Positions 28,350-36,047 of a stretch of 64,000 bases of DNA are shown in pieces. The position numbers and the translations under genes are program-made. Origin of the DNA: Cellulophaga baltica (GTDB taxonomy: Bacteria; Bacteroidota; Bacteroidia; Flavobacteriales; Flavobacteriaceae). The stretch is taken from NCBI RefSeq assembly GCF_900102165.1, contig NZ_FNBD01000002.1:402157-466156 (forward strand). Reading direction: 5' to 3'. A model generated the notes under the pieces. The model did no database searches and was not told the origin of the DNA. It saw only the letters and a program-made list of their open reading frames with translations. How positions within the stretch are numbered: position 1 is the stretch's first letter; every line of letters starts with the position of its first letter.

Positions 28350-29170
28350 AATTTAATATCCAAGGCTTTTACTTTCAATATATCACCGTCATAAAACTCA
28401 AAGTACCAAGCGCCATCTTTTGCGTACACCAAACCTTTGTTTCCTGAAATCTCTTCTCCTAAAAAGATAGTAGCCTGAGATGTCTTGAACATTTTCATAA
28501 CTATTTTTGGAGAGCTGTCTACCAATTGATAGCCATTCAAAATATCTTGGGCATATAAGCCGCCGTTGGAAGTTGCTACTTTATTTGCTTCCAGTATTGG
28601 AGTTGCTTTTACTACCGATTTCTTTTGTACTTCTTCAGATGTCTCTACCACAGCAGTTGTAGTAGCCTCAGCAGGCGCTTGCTTTACCGCAGGTAAGCTT
28701 TTTGCATCATTTTGATAGGATACCTTTACCGGTTCTGTTGTTGTTCCAGCATAAGAATAGGTGTAGCTAGATAATGGCTTTAGGGCTGCTCTAATTGCTT
28801 CTGAGTATGAGGCATTGTATTCTTTTTGCTTACTGGTACCTTCTATAGATTTGTAGATTTCTTTACCAGAACAATCTTCAAGGACTAAAGTAGTTTTGGT
28901 GGTAAACATATTAGAACCATCAATAAGCTTTGCATATAGTGCCACACACCTATTTAGATTCAACTCTGATGGTAAGTCGTTACTATAAACAACATTCACA
29001 TCACTTTCTGTAAGCAAAAATTTTACAAGTGTACTAGATTTATACTGGTTGGGACTTTTAAACGATTCAAATTGTGTAGGAACTACAACATACTTATACT
29101 CGTTAATTACTTCTTGTCCGTAGAAATTAGCACAAAATGCTAACATTAAAATGGGTACTATCTTTTTCAT
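28346..29170 (-). CDS. Exported protein of unknown function
   Basis: A 274-residue protein with signal peptide MKKIVPILMLAFCANFYGQ from the ATG at 29168-29170; the upstream in-frame ATG at 29194 would place eight polar residues ahead of it and is less likely. After YKYVVVPTQFESFKSPNQYK comes a region with YASYSEAIRAAL-like helix text (YNASYSEAIRAALKPLSSYT), then an Ala/Thr/Val-rich linker and a C-terminal beta domain. It follows the DUF5723-type barrel gene closely, so a role in envelope biogenesis or a linked lipid/exopolymer system is possible but not shown. Confidence 0.7.
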   Translation of the reverse strand: MKKIVPILMLAFCANFYGQEVINEYKYVVVPTQFESFKSPNQYKSSTLVKFLLTESDVNVVYSNDLPSELNLNRCVALYAKLIDGSNMFTTKTTLVLEDCSGKEIYKSIEGTSKQKEYNASYSEAIRAALKPLSSYTYSYAGTTTEPVKVSYQNDAKSLPAVKQAPAEATTTAVVETSEEVQKKSVVKATPILEANKVATSNGGLYAQDILNGYQLVDSSPKIVMKMFKTSQATIFLGEEISGNKGLVYAKDGAWYFEFYDGDILKVKALDIKF

Positions 29171-29178
29171 GAGGTCTC

Positions 29179-30627
29179 TTATTTCTTGCCCCAAGATATA
29201 ATATTTAATCCAAATTGTACTGATGCATATTTGCTATTAGCCAAATTTGAATATCCGATTAGATTATCAGCCATTAAATACATATTTACAGGACCAGCTT
29301 GAAGACTAGCTCCTAGACCAATATTCGTATATGAAAACTTATCTATGGTGTACGTAGTTTTCAAACTCATTACATTGCCTAAGCGATGCTGATAAAATGC
29401 GCTTAATGCTGCTTGCGGCCCTCTTGGTCTATTAATGGCATACAATTGCGCGCCATAACTATTTTTATAAACGCGACCTCTATTGTTTCCACCGGAAGTA
29501 CTCGTACAATAACAAGCCTCTTTTGATTCTATCTCTTTACCAAAATCTCGCCTTATAGATGTATAGAATTTTGTGGGCCTAAAAGTGATGTAATTATCAC
29601 TACCCTCTTCATAAGGTACCAAATCTTCCAAATCATCCACAAAAGTTCTCCATTGGTCTTCTGTTGAATTAAGATCTTCTGGTAAACGAACTTCTAAACC
29701 TTCTGTACTCGCAAAACCTTTAACCGAATATGTTCTGACATCTTTGCTGTGATAAATAAAACCTACATCTATTAAACTACCTGTAAAGACCGTTCTTTCA
29801 TCAATATTATAGGTAAAGCCTAAATCAAAACCAACACCCAAATTACCTCCTAGTAATGCTCTTTTCCCTAAAACACTAGAAATAGCAGCACCATTAGCTT
29901 GCGAGTCATCATCTATAATATCTTTTAACTCAAATACACCAGAAGTTTTAATTTCAACATCGGCTTCAAGCGTACTTTCTAATAAGTTATCATCTCCTTG
30001 TGTCGTGACAAAATAGCCTTTGTTCTTTGTAGACGTAAAATTTAGTAAACTAGAATAGACCTTAGCACGGAACCCCATGGTTAGCTCATTAGAAATCTTT
30101 TTATTGATTCCGAAATGGTAAACATTCAAAATTTCGCCTCTAGTTTTAAGGTGATTTAAATCAAACTTTTTATTTAAATTATTGGTATTTCCTTCATAAG
30201 CTAATAAGGCGTAATCTTTAAAGAAATAGCCAATAGCATCTCCTTCATTATAAGCACCAAAAGAATAAAAGATATCTTCATTATTTTTACTTCTAAAGCC
30301 AATGTTTAGCAATTCTACTTGGTAAGTACCACTTAGTTCATCACTAAAATCCATTCCATAAATGACCTTTTCTCTAAATTTGGTATTAAAATCTACGCCA
30401 TCATTTGCAAAAAGATCGTTAGACTTTAAACCGCTACTTCCCGCTTGAAAAGAAAAGCCTGAAATTAATGGAACTCCTGCATACCACTTAAAAGAGGTCT
30501 TCATCCCTGGGTTTAATAATAGCGCTTGAGGCACTTCATTAAAATCATAAAGCAGCTGTTTATTTTGACTGTTCACAAAGAAACAACCAAATAATAGCAC
30601 TATAATAAATATGTTTCTTAATCTCAT
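29179..30627 (-). CDS. DUF5723-like outer-membrane beta-barrel protein
   Basis: A 482-residue protein with signal peptide (MRLRNIFIIVLLFGCFFVNSQ) and the N-terminal block LLYDFNEVPQALLLNPGMKT, similar to the 'NPA' block of DUF5723 and related PorP-like barrels in Bacteroidota. The remainder alternates aromatic and polar residues as in outer-membrane barrels and ends SVQFGLNIISWGKK. A short Cys cluster (EACYCTSTSGG) is unusual. It overlaps the upstream lipoprotein gene by 4 nt (ATGA) and is therefore in one operon. The function of the family is unknown. Confidence 0.75.
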   Translation of the reverse strand: MRLRNIFIIVLLFGCFFVNSQNKQLLYDFNEVPQALLLNPGMKTSFKWYAGVPLISGFSFQAGSSGLKSNDLFANDGVDFNTKFREKVIYGMDFSDELSGTYQVELLNIGFRSKNNEDIFYSFGAYNEGDAIGYFFKDYALLAYEGNTNNLNKKFDLNHLKTRGEILNVYHFGINKKISNELTMGFRAKVYSSLLNFTSTKNKGYFVTTQGDDNLLESTLEADVEIKTSGVFELKDIIDDDSQANGAAISSVLGKRALLGGNLGVGFDLGFTYNIDERTVFTGSLIDVGFIYHSKDVRTYSVKGFASTEGLEVRLPEDLNSTEDQWRTFVDDLEDLVPYEEGSDNYITFRPTKFYTSIRRDFGKEIESKEACYCTSTSGGNNRGRVYKNSYGAQLYAINRPRGPQAALSAFYQHRLGNVMSLKTTYTIDKFSYTNIGLGASLQAGPVNMYLMADNLIGYSNLANSKYASVQFGLNIISWGKK

Positions 30628-31172
30628 TCTATAACCCTCAACTTAAAACTAGCGCTAGATCTAAAAATTAGTTTAGGATCAGGAAGAGATGATACACTTG
30701 TACTCCCGCTATTATTTGTAAAAATAACTTGTAAACTTGATGTGCTTTTTATAATATCTATGCTTTTGCCTGCGGCTGTGCCATAAAATATTTCTTCATC
30801 AATAATATCTATTGGTGGCGCTTCTGCTGTAGAAAAGTTCAGGACATCTAACGGAGAGCCCGCTTCATTCAAAAATATTACGCGAATATCTAGCTGTTTG
30901 CTAGTGCTATTTTCTATTTGAAATGTTAGGGATCCTGATATAACTCTATCAGAAAATAGTTCTGAATTAAAGCCATCAAAATTTATATTCTGTGATATTA
31001 CTGGAGAAGCATTAATCAAATCTTCTGTAGACTCAAGATAAAGCACGGGACCAGTAGCATCTGTGATTACATCTAAATCTCTTGCTTGGTCAAAATCTTG
31101 CTCATCAGAACAAGCGCTGACCACTACCAAAAGTAAGAGTGGTATGAATAAATAGTTTATGATTTTTTTCAT
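30624..31172 (-). CDS. Lipoprotein of unknown function
   Basis: A 182-residue protein with a lipoprotein signal (LLLLVVVSACSDEQD; Cys at residue 21, then Ser-Asp-Glu, which fits surface export). The body is beta-rich (NINFDGFNSELFSDRVISGS). Its stop overlaps the start of the barrel gene by 4 nt, so the two are translationally coupled; the lipoprotein is likely a partner of that barrel. No family recognised. Confidence 0.72.
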   Translation of the reverse strand: MKKIINYLFIPLLLLVVVSACSDEQDFDQARDLDVITDATGPVLYLESTEDLINASPVISQNINFDGFNSELFSDRVISGSLTFQIENSTSKQLDIRVIFLNEAGSPLDVLNFSTAEAPPIDIIDEEIFYGTAAGKSIDIIKSTSSLQVIFTNNSGSTSVSSLPDPKLIFRSSASFKLRVIE

Positions 31173-31238
31173 TGCAATTATTTCAATTCTAATATAAAGT
31201 GTTGATTAGAATTAATTAGTGTCTACAGCTTAGCAACG

Positions 31239-31928
31239 TCATAAGTACAATTTTATTTCACTTAAATCAGTAATCATATCACAATATTCGTGCTTTTGCT
31301 CATTATGTGCGTTAAAATGCAGGGCATTTAAACCTGCTGCTTGCGCGCCAAGTATATCTGCCTCAAGACTATCACCAATCATAAGTGCCTTTTCCGCTGG
31401 CACATTTGCCATCTCTAAAGCTAAGTCAAAAATGATAGGATTGGGCTTTTTAACACCTGCCATTTCCGAATTTATAACCTGATGGAAATACGGTGCTATG
31501 TTAGAATTTCTAATCTTTTTATTTTGCACCTCTTGAAATCCATTGGTGATGATGTGTAAATTATACTTAGGTTTCAAATAGTCTAAAATAGCAATAGCAT
31601 TAGGGAACAAATGATTATAGGTAGCTAAGTTAGCTATATAAGCGTCAGACAAACTATTTATTACAGCATCACTAACCTCAAGACCTAAAGTGTCAAAGGT
31701 AGTTTTCAAACGCTGATACCTCAGCGCTGTTTTTGATATCTTCTCCTCCCGGAACAAACGCCAAAAGACAAGATTATTAGGTACATATACTTCTAGAAAA
31801 TCTTCTAATGAAACAGGCACATCATGCGTCACCAATATTTTTTCAAAAGTGAGTGCGGAATTTTTTTCAAAATCCCAAAGGGTATGATCTAAATCAAAAA
31901 AAACATCGGTAACTATATTTTTAAACAT
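31239..31928 (-). CDS. YjjG-like HAD-family (pyrimidine) nucleotidase
   Basis: HAD-superfamily phosphohydrolase, 229 residues. Motif I is DVFFDLDHTLWDFEKN with the catalytic DxD; motif II is HIITNGFQEVQ; motif III/IV is KKPNPIIFDL and MIGDSLEADILGAQ. The sequence is most like the noncanonical-pyrimidine nucleotidase YjjG, which clears mutagenic nucleotides such as dUMP analogues. It overlaps the next gene upstream by 8 nt, suggesting coupled translation. Confidence 0.87.
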   Translation of the reverse strand: MFKNIVTDVFFDLDHTLWDFEKNSALTFEKILVTHDVPVSLEDFLEVYVPNNLVFWRLFREEKISKTALRYQRLKTTFDTLGLEVSDAVINSLSDAYIANLATYNHLFPNAIAILDYLKPKYNLHIITNGFQEVQNKKIRNSNIAPYFHQVINSEMAGVKKPNPIIFDLALEMANVPAEKALMIGDSLEADILGAQAAGLNALHFNAHNEQKHEYCDMITDLSEIKLYL

Positions 31929-33216
31929 GGTATTTTTTCACTACAAATTCATATAATTCTTTCCAGGACACTTTACTTTTCTCTCCGAATAATTCATTAG
32001 AAAAAATAGTTATAAAGCCACCATTTACTTTTTTAACTTGTGCATAAACACGATCCAATTTCTGTGTCATCTCATCTAAAGAAGCATATTTTACAAAGGT
32101 ATAATCATGTACGGCAAATGGATGTATTTTAATAGGTTGCTGTACTTCTAAATTGATATCGTATAGATAAAAAGGTGTGCACGTACTTGCCCTAAATCCT
32201 ATCTCGTGAGTATACCCCATCGTAAAATCATCTGTAAACTCTGCCTCTACCAGCCTTCTATACGTGGCCGGCACATCTACCCTATTGTATCTTAATCTAG
32301 AAGAGTTTATAGGTCTATTGATAACGTTAGACAAGTTTTTCTTTTCTTCTTTCAATAACTCTGTATCATTAAAAGAACCATAAGAAGCACATAAGGATAC
32401 TGTACTATAATCTGAAATAGACTTGATTAAAAATTTGAATTTATTATTATTAACCGATATGTTTTTATCAAAAGTAGAATACTCCGCGAATTGAAAAAAG
32501 AACATGCAAAGAACTTTGTACTTTTTATGAAGTTCTATAAGCCAGTCATAATTATTATACGGATCTTTTTCTGGACGAAACCAAACCGAGACCCTTTCTG
32601 CCACGCGTTTAAATTTAAGAGAAGAAATATCTAAAAGCAAACCTGCTAAACTTCTAACAATACCTTTATGAGAATAGCAATGAGAAGAGCTTACATCTAT
32701 GATCGATGTAAATTTATAGGCGCTCTTTTTAGATTCTAATTCCGGAAAGCGCTCTTGCAATTTTTCTAAAAATTTATATGCCCATAAATCTACCACAGGT
32801 AATTCTAGAAAATCATTCTTAAAAGCTAAACTCTCTTGTGGAGGAAACCTATTGTGTATATCTTTTACATGCGGAAGGTACTCTTCATACCTACTTAACA
32901 AATAAAAACTAGCAGAAAATACATCAAATGGTAAGTTACTGCGTTCACCTGCAGCAAAAAAACAAGGAATTCCTTCCCAATCCTGTACTTTTATTTGAAG
33001 GTCATTAATCCCTTGTTCAAACAAAAGATCATTACTCCTAATGAAAAATTCATTTTGTAAGGGTAATTTGGTATAGGTAATTTTTGGTCCTGAATGTTTA
33101 ATAAAATCTTCTACTTTGGCCGTAAAACTAATTTCTACATTTAAAATACGGTCAAATATTTGCTTCATTACGAAACTAAATCTTGGAGTAATTTTATGAG
33201 TGTAAATTAGAAGCAT
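31921..33216 (-). CDS. Polysaccharide deacetylase-like protein (DUF7033-type N-terminus)
   Basis: A 431-residue cytosolic-looking protein without a signal peptide. The first half contains PFDVFSASFYLLSRYEEYLP and LPVVDLWAYKFLE, a conserved block in flavobacterial proteins annotated as polysaccharide deacetylase family with an N-terminal DUF. The second half resembles a NodB-like barrel (TSIIDVSSSHCYSHKG; SLCASYGSFND; TMGYTHEIGFRASTCTPF). The canonical metal triad is not obvious: SSSHC replaces the usual 'DDD', so activity may differ or be lost. An in-frame ATG at 33166-33168 (MKQIFDRILN) is an alternative start. It overlaps the nucleotidase gene by 8 nt. Confidence 0.65.
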   Translation of the reverse strand: MLLIYTHKITPRFSFVMKQIFDRILNVEISFTAKVEDFIKHSGPKITYTKLPLQNEFFIRSNDLLFEQGINDLQIKVQDWEGIPCFFAAGERSNLPFDVFSASFYLLSRYEEYLPHVKDIHNRFPPQESLAFKNDFLELPVVDLWAYKFLEKLQERFPELESKKSAYKFTSIIDVSSSHCYSHKGIVRSLAGLLLDISSLKFKRVAERVSVWFRPEKDPYNNYDWLIELHKKYKVLCMFFFQFAEYSTFDKNISVNNNKFKFLIKSISDYSTVSLCASYGSFNDTELLKEEKKNLSNVINRPINSSRLRYNRVDVPATYRRLVEAEFTDDFTMGYTHEIGFRASTCTPFYLYDINLEVQQPIKIHPFAVHDYTFVKYASLDEMTQKLDRVYAQVKKVNGGFITIFSNELFGEKSKVSWKELYEFVVKKYHV

Positions 33217-33258
33217 AGGTATTCTCTTGTCAGAATATTAATTAAAAAAAAATAGTCA

Positions 33259-33957
33259 TTAAAGAATATTTTCATCTGCAAAGCTAAAATATTCTGATTG
33301 AGTGATGATCAAATGATCTAAAACTTTTATATCTAGTCCTTCTGCAGCATTTTTTATTTTCTGAGTGATCTGTTTATCGGCCATACTAGGGTTTAGCGTA
33401 CCAGAGGGGTGATTATGTGCTAAAATAATAGCAACAGCACTAAATTCTAGTGCCTCTTTCATTATTAACCGTACATCTACTAAGGTTCCTGTAATACTTC
33501 CCTTGCTCTGCTGAGAGCAATGCAACACTTTATTGGAATTATTAAGAAAAACTACCCAAAATTCTTCGTGTGGTAAATCTCCCATTTTAGGTTGTAGTAA
33601 TTCAAATACACTTTTACTACTTGTAATTTTAGTGATTTTATGTGCATCTTCTCCCCTTCTACGTCTTCCTATTTCTAATGCTGCCGTAATACTCACTGCT
33701 TTTGCCTCGCCAATACCTTTAAACTGCATTAGCTTTTTTACCGATAATTTTCCTAACTCATTGATGTTGTTGTTTACCGATGCTAGAATTCTCTTAGAGA
33801 GTTCAACAGCACTTTCATTTCTGCTACCTGAACCAATTAAAATAGCAATAAGCTCAGCGTCTGAAAGGGCTGTTTTTCCTTTTGAAATTAGTTTCTCTCT
33901 AGGCTTATCATCATCTGCCCAATCTTTTATGGAAAGTGAGGTAGAATTTTCTTGCAT
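33259..33957 (-). CDS. radC: RadC/JAB-domain protein
   Basis: A 232-residue protein of the RadC family. The N-terminal helix-hairpin-helix part (LMQFKGIGEAKAVSITAALE) is followed by a JAMM/MPN+ metallo-domain with the full metal motif, a Glu in the middle of the domain and HNHPSGTLNPSMAD at 3' side (His, His, Ser, Asp). Despite the historic name its role in repair is unproven. It reads away from a divergent DUF1569 gene. A TATCTTTA element ends 4 nt before the ATG. Confidence 0.9.
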   Translation of the reverse strand: MQENSTSLSIKDWADDDKPREKLISKGKTALSDAELIAILIGSGSRNESAVELSKRILASVNNNINELGKLSVKKLMQFKGIGEAKAVSITAALEIGRRRRGEDAHKITKITSSKSVFELLQPKMGDLPHEEFWVVFLNNSNKVLHCSQQSKGSITGTLVDVRLIMKEALEFSAVAIILAHNHPSGTLNPSMADKQITQKIKNAAEGLDIKVLDHLIITQSEYFSFADENIL

Positions 33958-33961
33958 TCGT

Positions 33962-33969
33962 TAAAGATA
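33962..33969 (-). promoter_or_regulatory. Possible -7 promoter element of radC
   Basis: TATCTTTA matches TAnnTTTG in all but the last base and ends 4 nt before the radC ATG, the same spacing as at rarA. A -33 TTG is not evident, so the call is tentative. Confidence 0.35.
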
Positions 33970-34020
33970 AGCAACTAATTATTTTATCGTAAATTTCACT
34001 TAAATATAAACCGAACTATA

Positions 34021-34464
34021 ATGAAATCTATATTTGATGAAACTACGAAAAATGAGCTTGAAGAGCGTATTGCACTATTGAATGAAAACTCTGAACGCAA
34101 ATGGGGTAAAATGACGGTAGGGCAAATGGCTTGGCATTGCCAATATCCTTTAAAACTAGCCATTGAGAACAAACCTACTTCTAAAAAAGGAAATCTTCTA
34201 GTACAGCTATTTTTTAAAAAATCTATGTATAATGATAAAACTTGGCGGAAAAATTTACCCACTGCTCCACAATTAAAAGCAAAAGAGCCTAAAAACTTTG
34301 ATGATGAAGTAAAAGTTTTGCAGCAACTAATGCACGATACACATCAATTAAAAAATAGAGAAGAATGGAATCCACATCCATTTTTTGGTCGGTTCACCAA
34401 AGAACAATGGGGCCAAATGCAATACAAGCATTTAGATCATCATTTGACCCAATTCAGCGTATAA
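34021..34464 (+). CDS. DUF1569 (DinB-like fold) protein
   Basis: A 147-residue protein with the DUF1569 hallmarks: KWGKMTVGQMAWHCQYPLKL near the N-terminus and a C-terminal MQYKHLDHHLTQFSV. The three histidines (HC, DHH) fit a metal-binding four-helix bundle of the DinB superfamily. Enzymatic role unknown; thiol-transferase activity is known for some relatives. Its stop codon abuts that of the convergent mpl-like gene. Confidence 0.82.
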   Translation: MKSIFDETTKNELEERIALLNENSERKWGKMTVGQMAWHCQYPLKLAIENKPTSKKGNLLVQLFFKKSMYNDKTWRKNLPTAPQLKAKEPKNFDDEVKVLQQLMHDTHQLKNREEWNPHPFFGRFTKEQWGQMQYKHLDHHLTQFSV

Positions 34465-35826
34465 TTAGTTATGCTCTAAATGATTCTTAAACGCTACTAA
34501 ATCCAAGCCTCCGTAATTACCAGAACTCATAAATAATACTACGGTATTATTATAGTCTTGTGCATAAACATACGCTTTAAATGCTGAAGCATCTGTCATA
34601 ATCGTTAAATCATCTCTCTGAAAAGCTTCAGAAATTTGATCTGCTGTCACAGGATTTAATTTTTTAATAGCTACAGATTCCGGTAGGTAAAAAACAACTG
34701 GTGTATCTGCAGGATCTAATGCTCCTTTATATTCTTTTAAAAACTCAGGATTAAAACTACTATACGTATGTAGTTCTAAAAAAGCAATTAATTTTTTATC
34801 AGGATATTGTTCTTTTACGGCTTTGGTCGTTGCCGCTACTTTACTTGGAGAATGTGCAAAATCTTTATAAACAATACACGTAGGGCTCTCTGCTATTTTC
34901 TCTAATCTTTTTGAAGCCCCCTTAAAGGTTCCTATTGCTTCATAGAAATCATCTTCATCAATACCCATATTTTGACAAATCCACTTAGCTCCTGCCAAAT
35001 TACTTAAATTGTGTTTTCCAAAAACCTCTATAGGCATAGGACCCTCTGGGGTATCTAATAACGTTTGCCCATTTTCTACACTATATTCAGGAGTAAGGTA
35101 GGGTAATTTACGAATGGCATTTTCTGAAGCTTCTACCACTTTAACAACATTTTCGTCCTCCGCATTATACGTAATACTCCCTCCTTTTACAATGCTATCT
35201 ACAAAAATCTGGAATTGCTCAACATACGTATCAAACGTAGGAAATACATTAATATGGTCCCAAGCAATTCCGCTTAATAACGCAATATTAGGTTTGTATA
35301 AATGAAATTTTGGGCGTCTATCTATTGGTGAAGACAAATACTCATCGCCCTCTAAAATGATAAAATCGTTCTCTTCCGTCAAATGCACCATACGATCAAA
35401 ACCATCTAATTGTGCCCCTACCATATAATCTACATCACGATAATGATAATTTAGCACATGTAATATCATAGAGGTGATTGTTGTTTTCCCATGACTACCG
35501 CCAATTACAACTCTTGTTTTATTTTTTGACTGTTCATACAAAAACTCAGGATATGAAAAAATTTCTAGTCCTAATTCCTGCGCTTTTAGTAACTCTGGAT
35601 TATCTGCTTTGGCGTGCATGCCTAAAATTACAGCATCAAGGTTTGAGGTGATCTTCTCTGAAAACCAACCAAAGGTTTTTGGCAACAACTCTTCTGCTGC
35701 TAAACGAGTCTTAGAAGGTTCAAAGATAACGTCATCACTACCGGTTACTATATATCCTTTATGGTTTAATGCTAATGCAAGATTATGCATGGCGCTACCG
35801 CCGATAGCAATAAAATGTATATTCAT
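34465..35826 (-). CDS. mpl: UDP-N-acetylmuramate:L-alanyl-gamma-D-glutamyl-meso-diaminopimelate ligase-like Mur ligase
   Basis: Mur-family ligase that reattaches recycled murein tripeptide to UDP-MurNAc, 453 residues from the ATG at 35824-35826. An ATG at 35862 would add 12 residues before the Rossmann start MNIHFIAIGGSAMHNLALAL and is rejected. The ATP loop is GGSHGKTTITSM, followed by LEGDEY and GIAWDHINVFPTFDTY, and the C-terminal domain has FAHSPSKVAATTKAV. The first glycine block fits the Mpl/MurC group; Mpl is preferred over MurC because of GWFSEKI and GMHAKADNPELLKA. Confidence 0.85.
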   Translation of the reverse strand: MNIHFIAIGGSAMHNLALALNHKGYIVTGSDDVIFEPSKTRLAAEELLPKTFGWFSEKITSNLDAVILGMHAKADNPELLKAQELGLEIFSYPEFLYEQSKNKTRVVIGGSHGKTTITSMILHVLNYHYRDVDYMVGAQLDGFDRMVHLTEENDFIILEGDEYLSSPIDRRPKFHLYKPNIALLSGIAWDHINVFPTFDTYVEQFQIFVDSIVKGGSITYNAEDENVVKVVEASENAIRKLPYLTPEYSVENGQTLLDTPEGPMPIEVFGKHNLSNLAGAKWICQNMGIDEDDFYEAIGTFKGASKRLEKIAESPTCIVYKDFAHSPSKVAATTKAVKEQYPDKKLIAFLELHTYSSFNPEFLKEYKGALDPADTPVVFYLPESVAIKKLNPVTADQISEAFQRDDLTIMTDASAFKAYVYAQDYNNTVVLFMSSGNYGGLDLVAFKNHLEHN

Positions 35827-36047
35827 GAAAGTAAAATTATGCGGTAAAGATAGGAATAGCAATCGCTATTTTCAAACCCGATTCTATATAAGATTAGGAT
35901 ATATATGTCCGTTTAAATTGAAAATTTTCTAGTTTAAATGTCACTTAAACGGTATTTAGTAGACTATTTCTTACATTTTCACAACAATAATGGCCTTTCT
36001 TTAACAAGTATCAGATATTTTTGATGTTCACAACCTAACCACCGTTT
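35827..36047. other. Divergent intergenic region between mpl and the type IX cassette
   Basis: About 220 nt, AT-rich. It contains the -7 element at 36016 and an 8-bp inverted repeat, CCGTTTAA (35909-35916) with TTAAACGG (35945-35952), separated by 28 nt. Nothing else stands out. Confidence 0.4.
36016..36023 (+). promoter_or_regulatory. -7 promoter element of the type IX cassette
   Basis: TATTTTTG fits TAnnTTTG exactly, 24 nt before the ATG at 36048. No clear -33 TTG is seen at the proper distance. Confidence 0.5.

Noticed and set aside
33533..33964. A 143-codon open frame on the plus strand opposite radC.
   Set aside because: Antisense shadow of radC; product is Ser/Leu-rich with no recognisable domain.
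35909..35952. 8-bp inverted repeat CCGTTTAA...TTAAACGG between mpl and the type IX cassette.
   Set aside because: The 28-nt spacing and AT-rich arms make it unconvincing as an operator.
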